Part shown: positions 1-7,572 of the stretch, in pieces
Numbering within the stretch: the first letter of the stretch is position 1
Layout of the letters: each line of letters opens with the position of its first letter
From: Abditibacteriaceae bacterium
GTDB taxonomy: Bacteria; Armatimonadota; Abditibacteriia; Abditibacteriales; Abditibacteriaceae
NCBI GenBank assembly: GCA_019239895.1
Contig: JAFAZH010000011.1
Location: 1-46,323 of the forward strand
DNA length: 46,323 nucleotides
Direction: 5' to 3'
Position numbers and translations under genes: made by a program
Notes under the pieces: model-generated
Database searches by the model: none
Told to the model about the DNA's origin: nothing
Seen by the model: the letters and a program-made list of their open reading frames with translations, nothing else

Positions 1-135
1 AAACGGATCGAGACCAGCTTTAGCCAACTTACCGCCCGCTTTCCCAAGCATATTCATGCGGTGACACCACAAGGTTTTGTGCTCAAGGTGGTCTGCTTCC
101 TGCTGGCATTCTCCATTGAGTGTCTACTTCGGTAG
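1..135 (+). CDS. IS982-family transposase, C-terminal fragment
   Basis: An open frame runs from the window edge to a TAG at 133-135 (44 residues). It reads KRIETSFSQLTARFPKHIHA and then a hydrophobic tail, FVLKVVCFLLAFSI. The RIET-FSQL motif followed by a short hydrophobic tail is what I recognise as the C-terminus of IS982-family DDE transposases. The 5' part lies outside the window, so it cannot be said whether the element is intact. The segment to 209 should hold the IS end, but I see no clear inverted repeat there. Confidence 0.7.
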   Translation, partial: KRIETSFSQLTARFPKHIHAVTPQGFVLKVVCFLLAFSIECLLR

Positions 136-230
136 CAAGTTGAATTAGAATAGCAAGAATGTGAGTTGTGACAATTCTTAGCCGGCAGAGTTTTTAAATA
201 CGGGGAACTATGGTCGGAACGGAGAGCAAG

Positions 231-1202
231 ATGAGATGGCGCAATTTGCAGATTACGGTGTACTCTGTTTTTATGGCAAGCCTGCTTTACTGCGCATCAA
301 CTTGCGGGGCAGCACCTGGTGACACTTCTAACACTAAACCATTCGTGAAGGAATTTACTGTTATCGCCTATCTCCCGGAATACCGCTTTGCCACTCTTGA
401 TGCTGCGGCGCTATCATATCTTACTGACTTAATTCTGTTCTCGATTGAGCCTAAGTCTAACGGTGAATTAGACACGGCACGCATTCCCTCTGAAGTCTTA
501 GCGCGCTTGAACCAACTGAGGACAGGGCATCACCTGCGCATTTTGGTAGCCCTTGGTGGCGCAGACCGTTCTGAGGGCTTCGCTTCGATGGCGACTAATC
601 CGCAGACACGCACCCACTTCATCCAGGAGTTACTTCGTTTCTGCACCGGGAATCACCTGGACGGTATAGATTTCGATTGGGAACACCCGACCAATAACGT
701 CGAAGAGGAGGCTTACGCGGTATTGCTCCAGGAGACCAAGCAACAGTTTCAAGCCCACAATTTATTGGTGACGGTGGCCGTAGCGGACTGGCAGCATCTG
801 AGCGCAGAGGCTTATCGCGCCGTAGATCGCGTCCACCTGATGGCCTACGATCATGAGGGCCAGCACTCCACCTTTACGCAGGCGGCAGCCGATGTGCAGA
901 AAATGCTCAAGCAAGGGGTGCCGCGCGCAAAGCTCTGTCTGGGAGTCCCTTTTTATGGCCGCAGCATCAAAAATAGCGACCAGTCATTAACTTACGCTGA
1001 GATTATGCAACAGTATCATCCGCTGCCCAATAGCGACGAGGTTGCGGGCATTTACTTTAACGGTATCCAGACTATGCGGCAGAAAACTCGTTATGCGCTG
1101 GAGCAGCATTTAGGTGGTGTAATGATCTGGGAATTAGGGCAGGATACCCACGACCAGACCTCGCTACTTCTGGCCATTCATCAAACTGTGATCGGTAAAT
1201 GA
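231..1202 (+). CDS. secreted GH18-family glycoside hydrolase (chitinase-like)
   Basis: Probable secreted hydrolase of beta-1,4-GlcNAc polymers (chitin-type or peptidoglycan-derived). The GH18 signature DGIDFDWE is complete (DxxDxDxE; from the upstream ATG at 210 these are D151, D154, D156 and E158, the acid). Two more family features are seen: VPFYGRS on a barrel strand and a C-terminal GGVMIWEL carrying the conserved Trp. An in-frame ATG exists at 210, but GGAGAG at 221-226 is well placed for the ATG at 231. That start also gives a cleaner signal peptide (basic MRWR, hydrophobic stretch, possible cleavage near CGAAP). At about 323 residues it is a single catalytic domain without binding modules, near the usual size. 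A serine hydrolase follows 58 bp downstream. The exact specificity (chitinase or YaaH-like N-acetylglucosaminidase) cannot be read from the sequence. Confidence 0.85.
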   Translation: MRWRNLQITVYSVFMASLLYCASTCGAAPGDTSNTKPFVKEFTVIAYLPEYRFATLDAAALSYLTDLILFSIEPKSNGELDTARIPSEVLARLNQLRTGHHLRILVALGGADRSEGFASMATNPQTRTHFIQELLRFCTGNHLDGIDFDWEHPTNNVEEEAYAVLLQETKQQFQAHNLLVTVAVADWQHLSAEAYRAVDRVHLMAYDHEGQHSTFTQAAADVQKMLKQGVPRAKLCLGVPFYGRSIKNSDQSLTYAEIMQQYHPLPNSDEVAGIYFNGIQTMRQKTRYALEQHLGGVMIWELGQDTHDQTSLLLAIHQTVIGK

Positions 1203-1260
1203 GACGCCGACCGTTAAACTAACTCCTACTCAACATCAAAATTCTAAGGGAAGATATTAA

Positions 1261-2451
1261 ATGCACAACGTGATTTACCACTGCCTCGCTACCTCAATGT
1301 TAGCCGCGCTTGCCATCAGTGCCTTCGCCCTGGCCACAGAATCCCCTGCGCAAGCCGCAGATAACAACGTGGCGCAAGGGCCAGCAGCGGTTTTGCAGCC
1401 CCTTGTGGATCGCCATGAACTGGCTGGTGCCGTTGCGCTGGCGGCTACTAAAGATAGGGTATTGAGTCTTGAAGCGGTTGGCTTTGAGGACGTTGCTGGC
1501 CATAAGCCGATGCGCACTGATGCGTTGTTCTGGATCGCTTCACAATCGAAACCGATGACCGCCACCGCCCTGATGATGTTGGTGGATGAGGGCAAGGTGA
1601 ATGTAGACGACCCGGTGGAAAAGTATCTGCCGGAATTCAAAGGGCAAATGTTGCAGACGGAGCAGGATGAGAATCATATTTTGTTGAAAAAGCCAGCTCA
1701 TCCGATCCTCGTGCATAATGTGCTCAGCCACACGAGCGGATTACCGTTTAGCTCGCCACTTGAACAACCAACGCTCGATGTGCTGCCGTTAAGCTATCGC
1801 GTGCGCAGTTATGCCATGATGCCGCTCAAATTTGAGCCAGATACTAAATACGAGTATTCCAATGCAGGCATCAATACGGCGGCACGTATTATCGAAGTGG
1901 TGAGCGGAATGTCTTATGAGGAGTTCATGCAAAAACGCCTGTTCGATCCCCTTGGCATGAAGGACACCACATTTTGGCCGAATCAGGAACAGCTTGGTCG
2001 TTTAGCCAAAGCCTATCAGCCCAACGCGGCCAAGAACGATCTTCAAGAAACCACTATCAGCCAGTTGCATTACCCCTTAGACGATCATACGCAGCGTTAT
2101 CCTATGCCTGCTGGTGGACTGTTCTCAACCGCCACCGATGTCGGGCGCTTCTGCCAGATGATTTTGAACGGCGGTATGCTTGACGGCAAACGTTATCTTT
2201 CCGAACCAGCGGTTAAGCAGATGACGACTCGCCAGACTCGCCCTGGCCTGGAAGGTTATGGATTTGGCTGGTCGGTTGGTGATAACTGGTTCGGACACGG
2301 TGGTGCCTACAGCACAAACATGACGATTGATACGCAGCACGGATTGATTACCGTGTTCCTGGTGCAGCACGCAGGCTTTCCCGGTGAAGGTGGCAAGAGT
2401 TACGATGCCTTCAAGCAAGCGGCTATTAAAGCTTTAGCTGTGACTAAATGA
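1261..2451 (+). CDS. secreted serine hydrolase, class C beta-lactamase family
   Basis: Member of the beta-lactamase/penicillin-binding/esterase superfamily (Pfam Beta-lactamase, PF00144). The catalytic SxxK is S94-Q-S-K97, the YxN motif is Y199-S-N201, and a late HGG (FGHGGAYS) stands where KTG or HxG is expected. A signal peptide covers about residues 1-32, so the enzyme should act outside the cytoplasmic membrane. A purine-rich RBS (AGGGAAG) precedes the ATG. Proteins of this group include esterases, D-aminopeptidases and carboxypeptidases. Because it sits in a glycan-degradation locus, an esterase role is more likely than antibiotic resistance, but this is inference. A second, more elaborate member of the superfamily lies at 28249-30507. 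Confidence 0.85.
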   Translation: MHNVIYHCLATSMLAALAISAFALATESPAQAADNNVAQGPAAVLQPLVDRHELAGAVALAATKDRVLSLEAVGFEDVAGHKPMRTDALFWIASQSKPMTATALMMLVDEGKVNVDDPVEKYLPEFKGQMLQTEQDENHILLKKPAHPILVHNVLSHTSGLPFSSPLEQPTLDVLPLSYRVRSYAMMPLKFEPDTKYEYSNAGINTAARIIEVVSGMSYEEFMQKRLFDPLGMKDTTFWPNQEQLGRLAKAYQPNAAKNDLQETTISQLHYPLDDHTQRYPMPAGGLFSTATDVGRFCQMILNGGMLDGKRYLSEPAVKQMTTRQTRPGLEGYGFGWSVGDNWFGHGGAYSTNMTIDTQHGLITVFLVQHAGFPGEGGKSYDAFKQAAIKALAVTK

Positions 2452-2473
2452 CCCGCCGCTAAAGCAGCGGGTC
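2450..2473. terminator. hairpin between convergent genes
   Basis: GACCCGC (2450-2456) pairs with GCGGGTC (2467-2473) across a 10-nt loop, beginning in the stop codon of the serine hydrolase and ending 10 bp before the stop of the convergent symporter gene. There is no long T-run on either side, so it is at best a weak bidirectional terminator. Confidence 0.45.
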
Positions 2474-2482
2474 TCGCCAATC

Positions 2483-4207
2483 CTAACCCATTACTTCACG
2501 TTGCGCCAGCGGTCGTGCTTCCTCACGGTCGGCTTCTGCGGCCTGGCGTTCGGCGGCATCTAAGATTTCTGGTGGTGTTTGGAACAGCATCCCCACCGCC
2601 AAGACCACAATCGCACCAATCATGGCAAACCACGTAAAGGAAACTTTCGGCAACCAATCAGGGCGCACAAATGGCGTGTGGTGGCCCAGGAGTGGAGCTA
2701 TCCCATTGAGGATAGTGATATGCAAATCGCCTAATACCACTGTGGCAATCAAGCCCAGGGTTAGGGCGATGATGTTACCTCTATCTGAACCCCGATCTTT
2801 GGTGAACATGCCCAGCAGAAAGACGCCCAGCATGGGGCCGAGGATAAAGCCCGCGATGCCAAGTACCACCGGGATAATGCGAATATCAGGGTTGGTCACT
2901 TTGGCATAAGCGAAACCTCCTGCGATTCCCACCATCAAGATGGCAAACACAGTGGTGAAGGCACGCGCGGCGCGGACATAGTGAGCTTCGCTGCGGCCTG
3001 GTACACGCGGCAGATACCAGTCGTTGGTGGCACTTGTCGCTAAAGCATTGAGGGCAGCGGAAAGGGAACCCATTGCGGTAGCGAATACACCCGCCAACAC
3101 TAAGCCGCGAATGCCAATCGGCATCACGTTGAGAATATAGGAGCCAAACACATCGGAGTTGGCAGCGGGTTTGAAAGTTGGGTCTTGCTGGTAGAAAACG
3201 AAGAGCAGAATACCAATAAAGGTGAAGACTGTAGCAATGGGCAAATCCATAAAGGCTGCCGTCAGTAGGCTACGCCGCGCCTTCTGATGTGTCTCGGCAG
3301 TGAGCATTCGCTGCACCATGTCCTGATCGGTGCCAAAGGCGGCCATGTTGCCCAGTGAGGTGCCGATGAGGGCAGAAAACACCGTATAATCGCTGGCGAG
3401 GATCAGTTTGATGTACTGCCACAGATTCATGCCTTGCACATGATTATCCGCTTGCCATTTCGTCACAAGGTCAGGCTCAAAACCAGTAATGAAGTAACCC
3501 TGTAAATGAGTCATCTGTGGCACGGCTCGCCCAACCGCCTCAAAGCCACCAATATGGATAAGGAGCGTTATGGCGGCCACCAGTGCGCCGCCAAACATCA
3601 AACAGGCTTGAATCACATCCGTCCAGATAACCGCCTTAATACCGCCCAGAGCCGTGTAAATACAGGTGATGATAGTCAGGGCGATAATAGCCACCAGATA
3701 TGGCCCCACACCCGTCACGGCCTGCTGACTAAATTGCACCTGTTGCCTACCCGCAAACATCCGCCACGCTAAGACCATGACCAAGGAGGGCACAAACAGG
3801 CGGGTACCAGAGGCGAGGGTGCGCATCACCAGGAACAAACCAGAGACATAGTTTTTCGTCTTTGGCCCAAAGCGCACACCTAAGTAGTCATAGACGGTAT
3901 AAACCTTATATTGGTAGTAGGGCTTTAAGAAGATGTTGCCCACCACGAAACGGCCAATAATAACCCCAAACACCAGTTGCACATAAGCCAGGCTTTGTTT
4001 ATCATAGCCTTCCCCTGGCGCCCCCAGGAAGGTGGCGGCGCTGGTTTCTGCCGCGATAATCGAAGCCATAACCGCCCACCAGGGGACGCGCCGCCCTCCC
4101 AAAGCAAAATCGTGCAGGCTCTCTTCGCGCCGCCCCATCCGCAGCCCAATGGCGGTGATGACGACGAAATAGAACACAATAATTAACCCATCAACTAATA
4201 ATCCCAT
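2483..4207 (-). CDS. sodium:solute symporter (SSS family)
   Basis: A 574-residue polytopic membrane protein with the N-terminus and repeat pattern of the sodium:solute symporter family (TC 2.A.21, LeuT fold). It starts with a membrane helix directly after MGLLVDG, followed by a cytoplasmic GRREESLHDFALGGR loop and the conserved second-helix region SAATFLGAPGEGY, and has roughly 13-14 hydrophobic segments. The C-terminus is a charged cytoplasmic tail. AGAGGA lies five bases before the ATG. It probably imports a sugar, sugar acid or similar breakdown product with sodium. It diverges from the GntR-type regulator and shares its 130-bp upstream region, which suggests control by that regulator. The substrate is not readable from sequence. 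Confidence 0.85.
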   Translation of the reverse strand: MGLLVDGLIIVFYFVVITAIGLRMGRREESLHDFALGGRRVPWWAVMASIIAAETSAATFLGAPGEGYDKQSLAYVQLVFGVIIGRFVVGNIFLKPYYQYKVYTVYDYLGVRFGPKTKNYVSGLFLVMRTLASGTRLFVPSLVMVLAWRMFAGRQQVQFSQQAVTGVGPYLVAIIALTIITCIYTALGGIKAVIWTDVIQACLMFGGALVAAITLLIHIGGFEAVGRAVPQMTHLQGYFITGFEPDLVTKWQADNHVQGMNLWQYIKLILASDYTVFSALIGTSLGNMAAFGTDQDMVQRMLTAETHQKARRSLLTAAFMDLPIATVFTFIGILLFVFYQQDPTFKPAANSDVFGSYILNVMPIGIRGLVLAGVFATAMGSLSAALNALATSATNDWYLPRVPGRSEAHYVRAARAFTTVFAILMVGIAGGFAYAKVTNPDIRIIPVVLGIAGFILGPMLGVFLLGMFTKDRGSDRGNIIALTLGLIATVVLGDLHITILNGIAPLLGHHTPFVRPDWLPKVSFTWFAMIGAIVVLAVGMLFQTPPEILDAAERQAAEADREEARPLAQREVMG

Positions 4208-4274
4208 TCAGTCCTCTGAAAAATTTCGTAATCCTCATTATATCGCCATACTCAACGTTCATTGACTAACCTGC

Positions 4275-4302
4275 TTGCACAATTCTTCTTATCAGCTATA
4301 AT
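4275..4302 (+). promoter_or_regulatory. sigma70-type promoter of the GntR-type regulator
   Basis: TTGCAC (4275-4280) and a perfect TATAAT (4297-4302) are separated by 16 bp. The predicted start of transcription, about 4308-4310, falls inside the palindrome at 4303-4340. Confidence 0.6.
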
Positions 4303-4340
4303 AGTGATTGTTTCGATACAATTGTATCGGAACAATCACT
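4303..4340. promoter_or_regulatory. 38-bp palindromic operator candidate
   Basis: Two 19-bp arms meet without a spacer (4303-4321 and 4322-4340) and match at 18 of 19 positions. The centre is GATACAATTGTATC. The palindrome fills the whole space between the -10 box and the ATG at 4341. This position and symmetry fit an autoregulatory operator for the dimeric GntR-type protein encoded next to it. The transcript could also fold into a strong hairpin covering the ribosome-binding region. Confidence 0.7.
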
Positions 4341-5477
4341 ATGTCTCTTTCTTCTAAATCGTCCGAAAATTTTAGCAAGGTGCAGGCAACGACCGCCCAA
4401 CTCCAAACTTTAGCGAGTCAGGTGGGGCCGCACGGTAAGCTGCCAACGCACCGGCAGTTGCGCCATTCGATGGGCGTGAGCATCACCACCCTTAATAGCG
4501 CCCTGAGCGAGTTAGAAGCGCGTCGCCTTATCTATCGAGTGCAGGGTAGCGGCATTTATGTCGCGGCTACAGCACGCCGGAGCATCGCACTGGTCTGTGA
4601 TCCCGCTTATTTTCAGGGAGCTAATCACTCGCCCTTCTGGGATGTGTTACTGGAGCAAGCGCGGCAATGGGCTACGACTCATGATGAAATACTCAGCTTT
4701 CACTTTGCGGCACCTGCGGCGACAGCCGCTGAACAGTCAGGCGAGATGCTGCACGAAGGGTTAGTGCGTGATATTCAAGCCGGACGGGTACATGGGATTA
4801 TCGCTGTTGGCTTGCCGGTGCCAGTTACCGAGTGGGTGCGGGATCAAGGCGTTCCCCTGGTGGCTTTTGCTGGTTGGTCAGATTACACGGTGGGTCTTGA
4901 TGGTGTGGAACTAATCCGTTTGGGTGTCGCAGAGCTGGCGCGGCAAGGGTGCCGCCGCATCGGTTTGTGGCGGACTGTGGATTTAGCGCATACGTTGGAA
5001 GCTACGCGCACAGATGCGGAGGCTATTACTCACATCTTTCGCCAGTCCCTGGTGGACTGTGGTGTGCCCTTTCATGCGGCTCTCATCAAAAACAACCGTC
5101 ACCTGCTGATGGAGGCGGACAAGCCGCGAGTTGTGCTCACCAAACAGGAGCAAGGCTACCAGACAGCCATAGATGTATTCAGTGGCTCCCATCGTAAAGC
5201 AACCCCCAAGCCTGATGGTGTCATCATCACCGACGATATGATGACGCATGGTGCGCTGGTGGCTTTACAAAAATTGGGTGTCATGGTTGGTCAAGAACTC
5301 AAAATAGCGACCCATGCCAATCGTGGCTCAATGGTGCTATTGGGGCGTGATGAGTTGACCTTGTTGGAAATTGATCCTGCTGAAGTTGTGCAAGCTCTCT
5401 TTGAAATGCTGGAAACCTTAATGGATGGTAAAACCCCGGCAACACCAATCGTCTCAATTAAACCGAAGGCTAAGTAA
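4341..5477 (+). CDS. GntR-type regulator with LacI-like sugar-binding sensor domain
   Basis: Cytoplasmic transcription regulator of about 378 residues. An N-terminal winged helix-turn-helix (about residues 5-65) shows the GntR pattern: LPTHRQLRHSMGVS, the recognition helix TTLNSALSELEARRLI and the wing VQGSGIYVA. The remaining 300 residues resemble a periplasmic-binding-protein/LacI-type effector domain, with repeats such as GIIAVGLP, PDGVIITDD and VLLGRDELTLLEIDP. This architecture is known from AraR-type sugar regulators. A TTG at 4308 is in frame, but it lies inside the palindrome and at the predicted transcript start, so ATG 4341 is the better start. No good Shine-Dalgarno sequence precedes it. 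It heads the plus-strand hydrolase genes and probably responds to a released sugar; it may also control the divergent symporter. Confidence 0.85.
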   Translation: MSLSSKSSENFSKVQATTAQLQTLASQVGPHGKLPTHRQLRHSMGVSITTLNSALSELEARRLIYRVQGSGIYVAATARRSIALVCDPAYFQGANHSPFWDVLLEQARQWATTHDEILSFHFAAPAATAAEQSGEMLHEGLVRDIQAGRVHGIIAVGLPVPVTEWVRDQGVPLVAFAGWSDYTVGLDGVELIRLGVAELARQGCRRIGLWRTVDLAHTLEATRTDAEAITHIFRQSLVDCGVPFHAALIKNNRHLLMEADKPRVVLTKQEQGYQTAIDVFSGSHRKATPKPDGVIITDDMMTHGALVALQKLGVMVGQELKIATHANRGSMVLLGRDELTLLEIDPAEVVQALFEMLETLMDGKTPATPIVSIKPKAK

Positions 5478-5501
5478 GCCAGGGTTATAAAAGACCTGGC
5501 T
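5477..5501 (+). terminator. small hairpin after the regulator gene
   Basis: AGCCAGG (5477-5483) and CCTGGCT (5495-5501) form a 7-bp stem with an 11-nt AT-rich loop in the 45-bp gap between the regulator and the next gene. No T-run follows. It may attenuate read-through or protect mRNA ends; it is not a convincing terminator. Confidence 0.35.
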
Positions 5502-5522
5502 CTTATAGACCCCGATAAAATC

Positions 5523-7541
5523 ATGAAAAAATATTACTCACAAATAGTTGCCGTAGTTCTGCTCTGGACGATAGCTGCTCTAAGCATCCCTTCACTAAAT
5601 CAGGCTTTAGCTCAAGCTCCCGCCAACACCATTTGCAACCGTGTGCGTTTCTTCCCGCGCCCTGGGTTTGCGAAGCGGATGGTGGGGGGCAAGATTCAGG
5701 GTTCCAATCTGGATGCCACCAGTGGCTTTGTTGACCTGGCGACAATTGCCACGCCGCCGCCCGAAGGCCAATGGTCGGAATTGAAATTCAATAACACGAC
5801 TGTTTACAAATACTTGCGCCTCTTTACTCCCACCGATTCCTGGGGCAATGTAGCGGAGTTGGAGTTTTACTCTGGTGATACAAAGATGAAGGGGCAGCCT
5901 TATGGTACCTATGGTTCGCGCAATAACAGCGGCAACACCTTTGACAAGGCTTTTGATGGTGATACTAAGACGTTCTTTGATGCGCCCATTGCCAACTCGC
6001 AGTATTTAGGCATTGTGGTGGCAGGTGTCGCAGACAGCGCCTCAACGAATAGCCCCACAACACCAGTGGCCAACAGCAAGGCCCATCGCCATTATCACAT
6101 CGGCAACAGCTTGACTGACACGATTGGCGAATATATGCAGGCGACGGCTAAAGTCGCTGGCTATAATGACGACTTTTTTGACCGCCAAACCATTCCCGGC
6201 GCACCGCTGCGCGTCAATTGGGAATCGAAGGGTGGCTTTGGTACGCCTTATCATGATGCCTTTGTGAAAGAAGCGCCACTCACGGATTTAGTGTTGCAAG
6301 CCTTTATTGATAATGGCGATTCACAAAGCCCAGAATACTCCTTAAAGTTTTATGACTTAGCCAAACAAAGTAGCCCCCGCGTCCAACCCTGGATTTATGG
6401 GCAGTGGCCCGTTACCGGTTCGGGCAAGCCATCATCTGGCACGCCCGATTGGGAAGAACGCGCCATGACTTACATGCGTGTGTATGTGGCGCACGCATTG
6501 AACTTTGCCAACGAGCGACCAGACTCAGGCGTGCGCGTGGTACCCGGTGGCCTGGCGCTGATTAACCTCAAGCACGCTATAGAAGCAGGCAAAGTGCCAG
6601 GCATGACCGATTTCTTCCCGGCTAACTTCGATGATGATCTGCACCTTTCGATGGCAGGTCGCTACTTTATTGGTCTGGTTCATTTCGCCACACTTTATGG
6701 GCAAAATCCGGTCGGCCTGCCGCTGGCTGGTATTAACAATACGCTGCCCAAACTGACACCGGAACAAACCAGGGTCTATCAGCAGATTGCCTGGGACACG
6801 GTGACCCAGTTCAAGCGCAGCGGAGGCAGTGAAGTTGGCTTTAAAGTGCCCGGCAACATTGATGCCCGCGCTCACGCGAACGCCATACCGCCGTTTAATG
6901 ATCCCCATGTCATCTTTATCAGTAACGGTAGCAATTATGACTACGTGCTGAATGCGCCAACCGCAGGGCCGTATGAACTGCGTATTAGTATCAGTGCTGA
7001 TAAACCCGGCCACCAATTAGAGGTGACATCAAACCATAAGTTGGTTGGCAACGTCGAAGCACCAGTTTCCACCGGCGGCGCGTTTGCTGATACCCTTCCC
7101 ATAACACTCAATCTCAAAGCGGGTGTGAATCTGCTGCACCTGCATGTGCCAGAAAACCGACCTTATGATATTGATTCGCTGAAAATTACCACCCTCGGTG
7201 GCTCCGCTCTCTTGAACACGCTGCCCCTCACCAACTTCTGGGCGTTTAATCCCGAAATTAATGCCGGGGCCGCTTACACCAAAGACTTCAATGTGTGGGA
7301 CGCCGAAACTAAAGATGACGGGTTAAAGGTCACGGCCATATCCAATAATCAAACCCTCGTGCCAGATGCCAATATCAAGGTTGAAGCAGGCGACTTTAAA
7401 GGCGAATGGGGCCAGCATTCCAATCGTCGTATTGCTGTCACCCCGGCAGCGGGACAGACGGGGCAAGCCAAAATCATTATCACCGTGCAAGATGCAGGTG
7501 GCCTCAAGCGGGCCGTAGCATTCAACCTCAAAGTTAAATGA
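5523..7541 (+). CDS. secreted SGNH-type hydrolase with discoidin-like and beta-sandwich domains
   Basis: A 672-residue exported protein (signal peptide about 1-30, ending near LAQAP). Residues of about 60-165 look like an F5/8 type C (discoidin/NPCBM-like) carbohydrate-binding sandwich. A domain opening with HIGNSLTD follows: S196 sits in the block-I position of SGNH hydrolases, and D371 and H374 form the late DxxH pair in DDDLHLSMAGRYF, which completes a plausible Ser-Asp-His triad. The C-terminal 200 residues form two beta-sandwich-like regions (binding module, then Ig-like). The expected job is deacetylation or another de-esterification of a polysaccharide outside the cell. It starts 45 bp after the regulator, and the GH5-like gene follows after 31 bp, so these probably share a transcript. 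The ester attacked is unknown. Confidence 0.75.
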   Translation: MKKYYSQIVAVVLLWTIAALSIPSLNQALAQAPANTICNRVRFFPRPGFAKRMVGGKIQGSNLDATSGFVDLATIATPPPEGQWSELKFNNTTVYKYLRLFTPTDSWGNVAELEFYSGDTKMKGQPYGTYGSRNNSGNTFDKAFDGDTKTFFDAPIANSQYLGIVVAGVADSASTNSPTTPVANSKAHRHYHIGNSLTDTIGEYMQATAKVAGYNDDFFDRQTIPGAPLRVNWESKGGFGTPYHDAFVKEAPLTDLVLQAFIDNGDSQSPEYSLKFYDLAKQSSPRVQPWIYGQWPVTGSGKPSSGTPDWEERAMTYMRVYVAHALNFANERPDSGVRVVPGGLALINLKHAIEAGKVPGMTDFFPANFDDDLHLSMAGRYFIGLVHFATLYGQNPVGLPLAGINNTLPKLTPEQTRVYQQIAWDTVTQFKRSGGSEVGFKVPGNIDARAHANAIPPFNDPHVIFISNGSNYDYVLNAPTAGPYELRISISADKPGHQLEVTSNHKLVGNVEAPVSTGGAFADTLPITLNLKAGVNLLHLHVPENRPYDIDSLKITTLGGSALLNTLPLTNFWAFNPEINAGAAYTKDFNVWDAETKDDGLKVTAISNNQTLVPDANIKVEAGDFKGEWGQHSNRRIAVTPAAGQTGQAKIIITVQDAGGLKRAVAFNLKVK

Positions 7542-7572
7542 CGGCGCAGTTTATAAAGAGAGGATTAACGCG

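Noticed and set aside
1261..2451. Possible antibiotic-resistance beta-lactamase
   Set aside because: It has the class C fold motifs, but the HGG element and CAZyme setting fit esterase or peptidase members of the superfamily; nothing points to resistance.
4308..4340. TTG start at 4308 for the regulator
   Set aside because: It lies in the palindrome at the predicted transcript start and adds 11 residues unlike GntR N-termini.
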